NCBI GenBank assembly: GCA_015485495.1
Contig: WFTL01000152.1
Coordinates: 1-64,000, forward strand
Reading direction: 5' to 3'
From: Planctomycetaceae bacterium
GTDB taxonomy: Bacteria > Planctomycetota > Planctomycetia > Planctomycetales > Planctomycetaceae
Length of the DNA stretch: 64,000 bases
Under the pieces are notes generated by a model that saw only the letters and a program-made list of their open reading frames with translations, had not been told where the DNA came from and made no database searches. Below, in pieces: positions 26,590 through 36,066 of the stretch. Numbering within the stretch: position 1 is the first letter of the stretch; each line of letters begins with the position of its first letter. The position numbers and the translations under genes were made by a program.

Positions 26590-28365
26590 TCAGTTTTCGA
26601 CAGGACGAAGAAACGGATCCGGCGGAACTGCCCGGCGGGGCGGAGTAGGCGCCTGTGGAGTTCCGGTGATTCGGCCAACAGCCCATTTGGCAGATTCGTA
26701 AATCCGATTTCCCGGTGTCATTTCTTTCATGGCGGCCCGCAATGGTTCGACGCTTTCCGGATCGCCGATACGGCCCAGACTGACGGCTGCCGTGGCACGA
26801 ACGATCGCATGCTCGCGGATCTGCCGGCTCGTGTCTCCCGCTCGGGACAGCAGTTCCCTGACAAGACGCGGTTCCGGCTGATCTTCGAACAGCAGTCCCA
26901 GTGCCCAGATTGCCGCACTGCGGCCGCGCGGTCCGATGTCGAATCGTTTCGGCACGCAGATGATCAGTTCGGGCACAGCTTCGGAATACGTCTGTCGTCC
27001 GATCAGCTCGAACAAGAACCCGAGAGCGGCATCATCCGCGGGACTGACCTTGCCTGTTCCCTGACCTGAAAGTCCACCGGCAACCGGTTTCAGAACCTTT
27101 CGGATCCACTGATGCACACCGGGAAGGGTGTCAGGCACGGCCATCTCCCGCAGCGCCCAGGCCGCTGTGACGCGTACTTCCGACCGTTCGTGGTCAAGCA
27201 GTTCTGTCATTCGCCGGGAACTTTCCCGGTCGTGGACTGTTCCGGCCAGCTGTGCAGCCTGCTGAAGAGCCCTCCAGTCGTCTCCGGCAAGGATTCGATG
27301 AACAGTCTGGATGACCGCGTGCTGCAGATCGTCCTCCTGGAACAGCAGCAGCAGCTGTGTTCGAGCCCATTGGCGCACGTCAGGATGGCGATCTGACAGA
27401 AGGTTCCCCATGATCGACACCGCCGATTCAGAGGGTGTGTTCATCAGGGACTGTGCCGAGAAACGGCGGACATTCGGTTCCGAATGATGAAGGAGTTCCG
27501 GCAGGAGCGGATGGATCTTTTCCGGTGCCAGCTGTGTCAGTTGTTCGACTGCGGCTGCTGCGACGAGAGGGTGCTGATCGCGGACCGCCTGCAGAAGGAT
27601 TTCTTCACATGCCGGTCCGTGATGACCGGCGAGAAGCCGAACAGCAATCAGACGACTGGAAAATCCTTCCGGCGATGTATCGTCCAGCAGGACACGGGCC
27701 GTATCAACAAGTCCGTCCTGGGCCAGATGCCCCAGGGCGTCCGCAGCAGCCAGACGTGCATCGAAACGGATGTGATTCCGGTCCAGAACGATCTGCTGCA
27801 GGGGGGCGACGGCATCTGCCGCTTCCAGCACCGCCAGTCCATTGGCCGCAAAAACCAGCTGCAGAGGAGAAATGTCCAAAGGGGCTTTCAGTCGTTCCAG
27901 CCAGTCGTCCTTCAGAACGGAAGACTTCCATTGCACCAGGGCCGGTTCAATCAGCATCTGTGCCCGAAGGCCTCCTGTACGGGCTGCCTCGGCCAGCACA
28001 GAGTCTGCTCCGGAAACGTTCAGGGCAATCAGTGCAGACGCCAGCGTCAGACGGACTTCTTCGATGGCAGAGTGATTCAGGGCATCTGTCAGCGGCTGAT
28101 GAAATGCCTCCAGACTGTGGTTTCCGCGACGCACTTCCTGAATGAGTGCTTCAGCGCATTCCCGACGCAGGTCTTCTTCCGGTGAATTCAGAGCAGCAAT
28201 CCACTGCATCTGCCACGTGTCCGGCAGAACGGCCACCGGTTCAACAAGAGGGATTCTCGGGGCGGTGTCTGTCAGAGAAATCAGTTGCGGAATACGCTCT
28301 TCAGCACAGGCAACCATCTGAGCTGCCGGAATCAGCAGCAGGATACCAGTAGACAGCAGTTTCAT
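26590..28365 (-). CDS. Exported HEAT-repeat protein
   Basis: 591 residues with a signal peptide (about 1-21, ending ACAEE) and then arrays of about 30-residue helical hairpins in the style of HEAT/PBS lyase repeats (for example SEVRVTAAWALREM and IREHAIVRATAAVSLGRIGDPE). It probably serves as an extracytoplasmic protein scaffold; no catalytic motif is visible. The tail after 565 is Pro-rich. It is the last gene of the ABC operon, 84 bases after the ATPase. Its stop codon abuts, in frame, a fragment of an IS66 TnpB gene, so the original C-terminus may have been longer. Confidence 0.78.
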   Translation of the reverse strand: MKLLSTGILLLIPAAQMVACAEERIPQLISLTDTAPRIPLVEPVAVLPDTWQMQWIAALNSPEEDLRRECAEALIQEVRRGNHSLEAFHQPLTDALNHSAIEEVRLTLASALIALNVSGADSVLAEAARTGGLRAQMLIEPALVQWKSSVLKDDWLERLKAPLDISPLQLVFAANGLAVLEAADAVAPLQQIVLDRNHIRFDARLAAADALGHLAQDGLVDTARVLLDDTSPEGFSSRLIAVRLLAGHHGPACEEILLQAVRDQHPLVAAAAVEQLTQLAPEKIHPLLPELLHHSEPNVRRFSAQSLMNTPSESAVSIMGNLLSDRHPDVRQWARTQLLLLFQEDDLQHAVIQTVHRILAGDDWRALQQAAQLAGTVHDRESSRRMTELLDHERSEVRVTAAWALREMAVPDTLPGVHQWIRKVLKPVAGGLSGQGTGKVSPADDAALGFLFELIGRQTYSEAVPELIICVPKRFDIGPRGRSAAIWALGLLFEDQPEPRLVRELLSRAGDTSRQIREHAIVRATAAVSLGRIGDPESVEPLRAAMKEMTPGNRIYESAKWAVGRITGTPQAPTPPRRAVPPDPFLRPVEN

Positions 28366-28449
28366 GGCCGGTTTCTGATTTCGTGATGAAAAGACTCTGC
28401 ATGGCTGCCGGAGCCGGCAGAACTGATCGGGCTCAGTGATGAAGACAGG

Positions 28450-29415
28450 TCAGTCGGACACAGGAGTCGCCGTGACAGACAGGAAGGCATCTTCCAGATC
28501 AGCCGCCACTTCCCGGAACTGAGTGACCGGAACGCCTCCCGAAACCAGAGTCTTCAGCAGGGAACCAAGATCCTCCTCTGATCGGTTCGTCCGCAGTCGC
28601 ACCATCGATTCCGCTTCAGACGGATGGACCGCATCGGGGTTCCCTGAAAAATCGGTCACCAGCCTGACGGCTTCTTCCAGGGGTGCTCCGGAGGAAAGCT
28701 GGATTTCAATGGTCCGCTCCTGGCTGACACGGGCCATGATTTCTTCCAGCGTGCCGGCGGCTCGGAGTCGGCCATGAGTGATGATGGCCACCTGATTGCA
28801 GATTCGGGCCAGCTCCGGAAGAATGTGGCTGGTGACAATCAGTGTTTTGCCGTTTTCTGCCAGACGAAGCAGAATCTCCCGCATTTCAATGCGGGCCGAC
28901 GGATCCAGACCGTTGGCTGGTTCGTCCAGAATCACGACTTCCGGATCATGCAGCAGCGTTCGAGCGATACCGATTCGCTGCTTCATGCCGTGGCTGAGCG
29001 ATTCCACGAAGCGGTCCTGCATCCATTCGGCGTTTGTGATCTCCAGGACTTCCTGAATCCGTTTTCGCCGTTCTGTGCGGGCGATGCCGTAAGCGGCACC
29101 GAAGAAGTCGAGATACTCCCGCACCCGCATGTTGTCGTACGAACCGAATACGTCCGGCATGTATCCCACAAGCTGCTTGATGCGGTGTGTTTCGCGCGAA
29201 CAGTCGGCGCCGGCAATCGAAGCCGAACCGCTGGTTGGTCGCGCCAGCCCCACCAGAACGCTGATCGTCGTCGTTTTTCCTGCTCCGTTCGGCCCGATGA
29301 AGCCCAGAATCTGTCCGCGGTGCACTGTCAGGGACAGATCCTCCACTGCAGTGAATTCACCAAAACGTTTTGTCAGGTGTTCAATGACAACAACCCTGTC
29401 AGATGTGGTGGTCAT
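28450..29415 (-). CDS. ABC transporter ATP-binding protein (ABC-2/CcmA type)
   Basis: Powers the exporter formed with the permease upstream. Walker A GPNGAGKTT (about 39-47), signature LSHGMKQR in place of LSGGQ (about 142-149), Walker B VVILDEPANGLDP (about 163-175) and the switch His in TSHIL are all present. The C-terminal 80 residues match the extension of drug/gliding-type ATPases. The ATG overlaps the stop of the large membrane protein by 4 bases. Substrate unknown; the gene order recalls Gld/Nos-type exporters. Confidence 0.93.
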   Translation of the reverse strand: MTTTSDRVVVIEHLTKRFGEFTAVEDLSLTVHRGQILGFIGPNGAGKTTTISVLVGLARPTSGSASIAGADCSRETHRIKQLVGYMPDVFGSYDNMRVREYLDFFGAAYGIARTERRKRIQEVLEITNAEWMQDRFVESLSHGMKQRIGIARTLLHDPEVVILDEPANGLDPSARIEMREILLRLAENGKTLIVTSHILPELARICNQVAIITHGRLRAAGTLEEIMARVSQERTIEIQLSSGAPLEEAVRLVTDFSGNPDAVHPSEAESMVRLRTNRSEEDLGSLLKTLVSGGVPVTQFREVAADLEDAFLSVTATPVSD

Positions 29416-31988
29416 TTTTCTGAATCTTTCTTCGGCGATGCCGTATCCGGTTCGGTGCGCCCTTCCAGATGCATCCGGATGAATTCCATTTTCCAGGAAC
29501 CGTCCGTCACGGCGGAACTGCGTTTGCCGGAACGAACACCCGTCACATGGACTTCCACGAAAACAGCTCCGTCGTCCACGCGGAGAAGTGTTTCTGAATC
29601 CAGAACGGAATTGTAAACGCCGACCGGGCTGGTCAGGCTGATCAGTGGTTTCAGGTCCTCACGCCGACCTGCGGAAATGTTCACATCGCGACCCGGCGCA
29701 CGAATCTGAAACTCAAGCTGTCCGCGATGAAAGGTGATGGGATTCAGCACATCGGGAACTCGGAATTTCAGCAGGGTTCGCGTGTCAGCCGAACTTTCCC
29801 TCCACTCTCCTGCACGCCTGTCATAGGCAGGGCTGAAGGAACCGTCCTGTCCCCTGACGGATTCCATTTCCACAAGCGGAGAGGGAATGACGACCTCCGT
29901 TCCGGGTGCCGGTGCTTCAAAGGTTACAGGGACTGCCGTCAGTACCGTATGAGTTGTTCGAAAATCGCTCGGTGGTTCGAAATCAGAATGTGGCTGCTGC
30001 ATCCATACCAGCAGCGTGGGCCGTCTGAAAAACCGAGGGCCGTTTTTCGGCATCAGCAGACGCCGATAAAGCGTCTGTCGCAGTGACTGTCGATCGGACA
30101 GCAGGGATCCGAAAATGAAGGTGTCCCGGTCCAGAACCCGGACAGCGGATGCAGCAAACTGCCCGCCATGACCGGCTGTGTGGTCGATGCCCAGAGCATG
30201 GCTGCTATGGGTCACAAGGACAGGATCTTCCGGATTGACGAACGGTCCCGTGGTCAGCCGGACCTCCGGCCCCTCCGGGCCAAAACGGACGGATGCCGAA
30301 ACGGGATCCGACAGATCCGTCGTCTGTTCCGCAGAAAAAAAATTCAGTCCGGCCGGCACGGACAGATCATCCCAGCGCATGGTTCCGTAGTCGGTTCGAA
30401 TGAGTCGACGTACGGTGCCGCTGGCACGATCTCGCGAGGGAATCAGAAGGCGATTTCGGCTGGAGGGAAAGTCGGCCGACAGACCGTTCGGAGAATACAC
30501 AGCAGCCAGTCCCGTCGAATGAACGTGCATGCCACCTGCGTTCACCTGAGCGAATTCCGCGAGGTGGATTCCCGGTGGAACCGCACGGCGTGAAAACTGT
30601 CCCAGGAAAGCGATGGGAACGGCAAACGTCAGTGCCAGAACAGGCCCCAGTACAGCAAGACTTTCCGGGCGTTGCAGCCAGTCCCGCAGCAGACCACCGG
30701 CAGAACCCCTGTCGCGTTCTGTATCCGCGGTGTGCCGTTTTCTTCGGTGCAGCCAGATTCCCGCAGCCAGAAGCAGGATGCAGAACATCGAGAGACTCAT
30801 CAGGATCACCTGGCGATCCGGTATCCGGTATCCCACCTGCGCGGACAGGAACGGACGGAGAGCATCAGCCCCCCAGGTCGGTTCTTCTGTCTGAATGGTC
30901 AGTTCATCGATGAGCTGCGTCATGGCGGTCAGGCCGATCAGATGCGATTCCCGTCGGGACTCAGCCGGTCGGTCAGCGTCGGTGCGAGGCCGTACCCAGG
31001 TCCGGTCTCCCGCAGTCGTGAACAGAACGCGTCCCTGCCCAACATCTGCAGAGAAGGATGCGGGCCACCCGTCGATTTCGTGCAGAACCTGAACACCGTC
31101 AACAACGACACGAACAAAATCGACCGGGTAATCGAAGGTCCGGCGTTCTCCCACCATCTGACCGGTACGAACGTTTTTCAGCTGCACATCCAGCAGACTG
31201 GTCTGGTCCACAGATGTGATCTGAAGCAGATCTCCCAGAAGATCATGAACGACCTGCGGCCGAACGTAGTCCAGTCGGATCCAGAGGCGACCACCCCGAA
31301 CCAGCCAGTTTCGCAGACTGGCCAGGCATCCTGGAAATTCTGCTATGGTGCTGCTGCCGAGCACAATGTGATCCACGGTGCCCAGTCCTTCTGCCACCGC
31401 CGGAAACTGAGCGGCATCGATCCGTATCGTGGCCCGCGACTGTCCCATTCCGATCCGCATCACGGCTGCAAGTTCTGTGAGACGGTCGATTCGTTCCGTG
31501 GATTCCTGAAAGGTGTCGGCGACGACCAGAGTGACAGATTCGCCCGGGTCATAAAGGATCTCTGAATCGATCCTGAAGTCGTCCGAAGCTCTCAGAAGCA
31601 CAGATTCTCCCTGTTCCTGTGCATACAGCAGAGGGTGCCATTCGATGCGTCCGGAGTCATCGGCGGCAGAGAGCACCGGAATGGACACCCGTCTGACGGC
31701 CCGAGCCGGGATGTGTGATTCCCGCATGTACTGATCCAGGGGAGATCCGGAAAAATACCCGCCTGTCAGGACCCGAGCTTTCCGGCCGGCACGGTTGTGG
31801 ATAGCCACCTGCTTCAATGCCCACTTTCCATCACGGTAACGGTTGATGGGCAGCGGGACGTCATACTGACGCAGTTCAGGAGGTTCAGTTGCTGACGCGG
31901 GCTGCGCCAGCGCGTCCGGTGCGATGGTGAACGGACCGGCAGCGATGGCACAGACCAGAACACACGATCCTGCTGACAACCTGAACAC
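29412..31988 (-). CDS. Large membrane-anchored component of ABC-2 operon
   Basis: 858 residues, function not known. A signal or anchor helix at the N-terminus is followed by a soluble region of about 370 residues that includes a dehydrated Rossmann-like segment (VLGSSTIAEFP, then NWLVRGGRLWIRLD). Two membrane helices lie at about 390-412 and 440-465, then comes a long beta-rich extracytoplasmic domain. The order of exported domain, helices and exported domain resembles the extra membrane subunits found with GldF/GldG-type transporters, but no family is named here. GTG 31988 has GGAG six bases upstream; TTG 32000 is the alternative. It is coupled to the ATPase gene by a 4-base overlap. Confidence 0.72.
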   Translation of the reverse strand: MFRLSAGSCVLVCAIAAGPFTIAPDALAQPASATEPPELRQYDVPLPINRYRDGKWALKQVAIHNRAGRKARVLTGGYFSGSPLDQYMRESHIPARAVRRVSIPVLSAADDSGRIEWHPLLYAQEQGESVLLRASDDFRIDSEILYDPGESVTLVVADTFQESTERIDRLTELAAVMRIGMGQSRATIRIDAAQFPAVAEGLGTVDHIVLGSSTIAEFPGCLASLRNWLVRGGRLWIRLDYVRPQVVHDLLGDLLQITSVDQTSLLDVQLKNVRTGQMVGERRTFDYPVDFVRVVVDGVQVLHEIDGWPASFSADVGQGRVLFTTAGDRTWVRPRTDADRPAESRRESHLIGLTAMTQLIDELTIQTEEPTWGADALRPFLSAQVGYRIPDRQVILMSLSMFCILLLAAGIWLHRRKRHTADTERDRGSAGGLLRDWLQRPESLAVLGPVLALTFAVPIAFLGQFSRRAVPPGIHLAEFAQVNAGGMHVHSTGLAAVYSPNGLSADFPSSRNRLLIPSRDRASGTVRRLIRTDYGTMRWDDLSVPAGLNFFSAEQTTDLSDPVSASVRFGPEGPEVRLTTGPFVNPEDPVLVTHSSHALGIDHTAGHGGQFAASAVRVLDRDTFIFGSLLSDRQSLRQTLYRRLLMPKNGPRFFRRPTLLVWMQQPHSDFEPPSDFRTTHTVLTAVPVTFEAPAPGTEVVIPSPLVEMESVRGQDGSFSPAYDRRAGEWRESSADTRTLLKFRVPDVLNPITFHRGQLEFQIRAPGRDVNISAGRREDLKPLISLTSPVGVYNSVLDSETLLRVDDGAVFVEVHVTGVRSGKRSSAVTDGSWKMEFIRMHLEGRTEPDTASPKKDSEK

Positions 31989-32065
31989 AATGATCTCCAA
32001 AGTACAGACCGGAAGGACCGCTCACGGTGCATTCCCGGAACCTCGTGACTGCCATCTGTCAGTAT

Positions 32066-33721
32066 TCAGTCAGGCGCCATGAGGATGCGGATACGCAGAG
32101 ACAGCAGCAGCAGCAGCAGCACAGTCAGTGTGCCAAGAATCCACCAGTTCGCCGGGATGAGACGGTAGATGGCAAATCCTGGTGTGCGAATCACACTCAG
32201 CGCCGCAGCGAGAGGGTTGATTTTCAGGGCACCTTCCACCGTGGCATGTCCGAACGGAGCGTCCCGGCCAAGCCAGAACAGCAGTGTCCCCGCACAGATC
32301 ACCAGCAGCACAACGTACGATGCGACCGTGGCCGCGGACGTCCGCCGAAAAAAACTGCTGACCGTGGTACTCAGCACAATGGAAAACACGGCTGTCAGGA
32401 CAAGACTGATGACCACCTGACGAACCTGTTCGCTCACCAGAGGATTGATCCACACCATCACCAGATAACCGGGCAGGGTGGCCAGAAGAATCAGCAGCAT
32501 CGTCCAGCTGACACTCAGAAGCTTGCCCCGCAGAATCACGCCGGCAGACATCGGAGTCATCCGCAGCAGCTTCCATCCGCCGCTTTCCAGTTCCCCGCTG
32601 ATCAGCCCGGCAGCCAGGCCCGGCGTGATCAGAACGATGAGAGCCATCTGCATCACCACAATGATGCCGCCGATCGTTTCCACCCCCCAGTCGGCCGATC
32701 CCAGAGTCGTTGCCCAGGTCAGAGCCAGGGAAATCACGGCACAGGCCGATACCAGCCGCAGCAGCCAGTGCAGCCGCCCGAACTGCCGACTGCGGAATTC
32801 CTTGATCATGACCGGATTCGTCCAGGGACCGATTTCCGACTTGCGCCGCTGCGGATCGACCAGAAAGGCGAACCGCCGAAACACCCGCTGCAGCAGTGAA
32901 CGCTGATCGGTCACCAGCCCCTGTGATCGGGGGGCATCGAACATCCGAAAACTCAGCCGTCGCGTCGTGAGCACAGCCAGCACGACCGTCATCAGGACCG
33001 CCGACACGAGATATGTGGCGACGGGATATTCCGCGCCGCCTGCGGTCCGCTGACCGATGTCACGATGCCCCAGCAGTTCCATGACGGCAGGAATCGGCGA
33101 CACGAATCGCAGCCAGAACGCTCCGGTCGCCGCGGAACTCTGAGTTCCCTGCAGAAAAAAATGCGGGATCATCGTGAACAGAACGAGAACCAGGACGGCT
33201 CCATACGTGATTCTCATGGCCGAATCCGGCGTCCTCGCATGACTGCTGACCCACAGGCCCAGAGCGCCCAGCTGAACAGCCAGAACGAGCATGACAGCGT
33301 ACAGCGGCAGGAGCTGGCCGGTCAGGGAGATGCCGCCCATGGCATGACAGGCGGCCGCAGCGGGAACCGTCAGAAAAATGAGGACGACCACGAATCCCAG
33401 AGTGGCTGCCAGCTTTCCGAAATAAACGGCGGACGACGACAGCGGCGAGTGCAGCAGGAGGACCAGGGTTCGCTGCTGCCTTTCCCGCACAATGCTCGAT
33501 GCCGGAAACGACGGAACCAGAAGGACCACCGCGGACAGCAGAGCATACCCGAACAGGATGAATACTTCCCGGGATCGCATGCCCGCCAGATCTACCTGAG
33601 CTCCCTGGGGCCAGCGGAGAGCCACCAGAATCAGACAGGCCACGGCCACGCCCGCCTGAATCGCAAATGCCCGGCGTGTGCGAAACAGACTGAGCAGTTC
33701 TCGTTCAAGAATGGCGCCCAC
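32066..33721 (-). CDS. ABC-2 type transporter permease
   Basis: 551 residues with about 12 hydrophobic helices in two similar halves, each starting with a cytoplasmic segment ending in a TRRAF/SRQFGRL-type amphipathic helix and containing the ERQQRTLVLLL or SGELESGGWKLLRMTP element of ABC-2 permeases. So two permease units appear fused in one chain. I prefer GTG 33721, with AAGGGG nine bases upstream, to TTG 33730. It is first in the operon permease, membrane component, ATPase, HEAT protein. Substrate unknown. Confidence 0.85.
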   Translation of the reverse strand: MGAILERELLSLFRTRRAFAIQAGVAVACLILVALRWPQGAQVDLAGMRSREVFILFGYALLSAVVLLVPSFPASSIVRERQQRTLVLLLHSPLSSSAVYFGKLAATLGFVVVLIFLTVPAAAACHAMGGISLTGQLLPLYAVMLVLAVQLGALGLWVSSHARTPDSAMRITYGAVLVLVLFTMIPHFFLQGTQSSAATGAFWLRFVSPIPAVMELLGHRDIGQRTAGGAEYPVATYLVSAVLMTVVLAVLTTRRLSFRMFDAPRSQGLVTDQRSLLQRVFRRFAFLVDPQRRKSEIGPWTNPVMIKEFRSRQFGRLHWLLRLVSACAVISLALTWATTLGSADWGVETIGGIIVVMQMALIVLITPGLAAGLISGELESGGWKLLRMTPMSAGVILRGKLLSVSWTMLLILLATLPGYLVMVWINPLVSEQVRQVVISLVLTAVFSIVLSTTVSSFFRRTSAATVASYVVLLVICAGTLLFWLGRDAPFGHATVEGALKINPLAAALSVIRTPGFAIYRLIPANWWILGTLTVLLLLLLSLRIRILMAPD

Positions 33722-33998
33722 CCGGCACAACCCCTTGCTGACACGATTCCTGTGGTGTGATGAGTTCCCTGGCGCGGAGTGTCCCAGGGGAGATTCAGCG
33801 GGACATGCTGCATCCGGTCACAACCGCAGCAAATGCGGGACAACAGGCGACATGCAGCGTCAGCACAGCTCAGAGACAGGCGGCGGATGATAATCGGGGG
33901 GCAGACGGGTTTCGACCGGCCAGCTGGTGAATTTCAGGGAATTCCCATGCTCGGTCGGCTTCTTCCCGCCACAGCCCGCCCGCTGCAGCCGGTATGGG

Positions 33999-34703
33999 TC
34001 ACGTACCGCTGCTCACGTCGTCGCCGGAACCGTACGGGTAGAACATCCGTCCGATTTCATCGCTCAGGCGCAGCAGATACTCCGACCGGAAACTGTCATA
34101 GCTGATTTCGGCCGCAGATCGCTGAGTCAGACGCGGGAACTCCGAAGACAGATCCTGAGTGAAAATGCGGTGTCCTTCGCCACCGGAATCCATTTCGTAT
34201 ACGCTCACGATGGCATTGGCCCGGCCGCGGTAAAGATGCCGGCTGTCATGTTCGTACAGAGAGAAACTGCTGATGTCCACGTAGACGACATACGTCACAT
34301 CGAATTCCGCCCCGATTTCGTCCGGCGTATCCCAGTCCGGATTCTCTTCCAGCCACAGACGCACCCGATCGGGGCTGACGACATCGATCTGGTGCTGGCG
34401 AAACCGGGCGGCAATCCCGACAGAAAGCAGATAGTCGATGCTGTCATACTGGTACGTCAGTTCGTCGTCTGCGTAACACACAACGGCCACACGCACTCCG
34501 TGATCGGTCAGCGATTTCCCCGTCTCCGCTTCGAACACCGGTTCAATCTGCGGCGGCCCCCCGATCAGATACCCGAAGAAGACCAGATAGTTGCACCCGG
34601 ACAGGCAGACCGACAGAAGGGCTGCCAGAGACAGCGGCTGCCAGGACGAAAACCGGTCCGGGCGTGCGGCCGTGTGCCGGGAAAAACTGTCGGTGGATGT
34701 CAT
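33999..34703 (-). CDS. Lipoprotein of unknown function (paralogue of neighbour)
   Basis: 234 residues. After a basic, polar N-terminus of about 22 residues there is a hydrophobic segment ending in lipobox LSGC (about 34-37), so the protein should be lipid-anchored. The mature part has an alternating beta/alpha pattern with the conserved run of the family AEFDVTYVVYVDISSFSL. It is clearly related to the lipoprotein encoded 68 bases upstream: both share the order GxxL, VVxxDxVxxW, (A)EF, and RGR. Function is not recognised; the pair may form a heteromeric envelope complex. Confidence 0.72.
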   Translation of the reverse strand: MTSTDSFSRHTAARPDRFSSWQPLSLAALLSVCLSGCNYLVFFGYLIGGPPQIEPVFEAETGKSLTDHGVRVAVVCYADDELTYQYDSIDYLLSVGIAARFRQHQIDVVSPDRVRLWLEENPDWDTPDEIGAEFDVTYVVYVDISSFSLYEHDSRHLYRGRANAIVSVYEMDSGGEGHRIFTQDLSSEFPRLTQRSAAEISYDSFRSEYLLRLSDEIGRMFYPYGSGDDVSSGT

Positions 34704-34771
34704 GATGATGGTTCCTGCCGTCGAAAAAAGAAAAACACGGTACCGGCTGCGCCGGAAGGCGGGATGCTGTG

Positions 34772-35449
34772 TCAGTGAATCGTGTCACGCAGCCGGTGGT
34801 CATACATCATCTGAGCTGCCTGCAGAGAAATTCGGTCCAGCAGGTTTTCCACAAATGTCTCCAGCGATTTCGATTCCCGCGGAACGGGGTAGGTTTCCGG
34901 AAACATCACATGAAGGTTCTGTTCAAACACCAGGCCCGCATGACCGTCGTCCGGATGGATTTCATGGACGCGTACGCGGCCTTCGCTGCGGCCCCGCATC
35001 AGGTCGGGACTGGCCGGTTCCAGACACCGGAAGCTCTCCAGCTCCACATGCATGATGTACCTGGCGGAAAACTCGGCCGCCAGTTCTGAATAATCTCCCC
35101 ATTCGCCGTGATCGTCATACCACGCGGCCACATCATCCGAAGGCACGACACGAATCCCCTGCCTTTCCAGACGCTGTGAAATCCGATCGACAAGTTCGAG
35201 CTGAACGGCCGGGTATTTCGCAAGCACATGGTGCGGAGCGGTGCAGATGATGAGCACCGGGTCTCCGGACTTCTGCAGATTCCGTCCTGTGGTCAGTTCG
35301 AAGGCCGACGTGTTGACGGGATCGCCGAACACCATCTTTCCGGCGGCCACCATGAAACGGCAGCCGGCCAGCATCGGCAGAAGCAGAAGGATTCCACAGA
35401 GGATTCGGCGCCGGTTCCGTTCCGCAGAATTCCTTTCAGGTTTCGCCAC
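34772..35449 (-). CDS. Lipoprotein of unknown function, overlaps DUF2752 gene
   Basis: 225 residues from GTG 35449. A basic N-terminus (ERNRRR) and hydrophobic stretch end in lipobox LAGC (about 28-31). The mature part is homologous to the next lipoprotein downstream (VVPSDDVAAWYDD and AAEFSARYIMHVELESF correspond to VVSPDRVRLWLEE and GAEFDVTYVVYVDISSF). The minus frame is open to 35752, but that part is out of register with the DUF2752 gene and not lipoprotein-like. No start that keeps the signal avoids overlapping the DUF2752 gene, here by 157 bases. Confidence 0.7.
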   Translation of the reverse strand: MAKPERNSAERNRRRILCGILLLLPMLAGCRFMVAAGKMVFGDPVNTSAFELTTGRNLQKSGDPVLIICTAPHHVLAKYPAVQLELVDRISQRLERQGIRVVPSDDVAAWYDDHGEWGDYSELAAEFSARYIMHVELESFRCLEPASPDLMRGRSEGRVRVHEIHPDDGHAGLVFEQNLHVMFPETYPVPRESKSLETFVENLLDRISLQAAQMMYDHRLRDTIH

Positions 35450-35928
35450 TGCTGTGCTCCATCGATCCGAAGCAGATCCATGCGGATCAGCCAGAACCCG
35501 ATACTGAGAACCATACAGAACCCGATCAGCCACAAGACGGCTTTTCCCGGATGCCGAATCACCAGCGAACGTCCGGTGAACACGGCTGTCACACACCACG
35601 GCAGAACCAGCATCCCCGCAGCGACGGCCACGACCACACCCGCCGGACTGGCACGAACGGCCGCACGTATCTGACCACGCGCCAGATGAGTAAAACTGGT
35701 TGTCATCCCGCAAGTGGGGCAGTTCCATCCGGTGAGTCGACGAAATCGGCACTCCGGAAGACCGAGCTGCCGATGAGTTCCGTAGCCGGCCGGATGCGGT
35801 GTCAGCTGCCGGGCTGCGCTGAAGACCATCGCAATGACAACAGCCACAGCAAGGGCACTCAGCCGCACGGAACGATCGAGCGGCTCCGGCTGAAGCAGAC
35901 GAACACTCATCAGAAACTCGCTGAACAC
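35293..35928 (-). CDS. DUF2752 membrane protein
   Basis: Small integral membrane protein with about three helices (20-40, 100-122, 130-150) and the family motif CPTCGMTTSF (about 69-78) just after a Pro/Gly-rich loop. Function of the family is not established; the CxxCGMT motif may bind metal or be redox active. The final about 45 residues are Cys/Trp-rich and are read from DNA that also encodes the lipoprotein start, so they may not be conserved. The start shown is GTG; ATG 35910 would shorten it by six residues. Confidence 0.72.
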   Translation of the reverse strand: MFSEFLMSVRLLQPEPLDRSVRLSALAVAVVIAMVFSAARQLTPHPAGYGTHRQLGLPECRFRRLTGWNCPTCGMTTSFTHLARGQIRAAVRASPAGVVVAVAAGMLVLPWCVTAVFTGRSLVIRHPGKAVLWLIGFCMVLSIGFWLIRMDLLRIDGAQQWRNLKGILRNGTGAESSVESFCFCRCWPAAVSWWPPERWCSAIPSTRRPSN

Positions 35929-36066
35929 GACGAGTATCAGGGAGACGCCCGGAGCCTCAAGGGCAGAACAAAGCGTTCCGTCGGACGAAGCGGCCCGGTC
36001 GGCAGATTGTGCCGGACCGGCCGGCCTTCGTCGATTCCGCGGGCAGAAAGTGCCGCTTTCCCGGCG

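Noticed and set aside
33880-33930. Possible tmRNA start (GGGTTTCGAC-like sequence)
   Set aside because: No matching tRNA-like 3' end, tag reading frame or acceptor pairing was found nearby.
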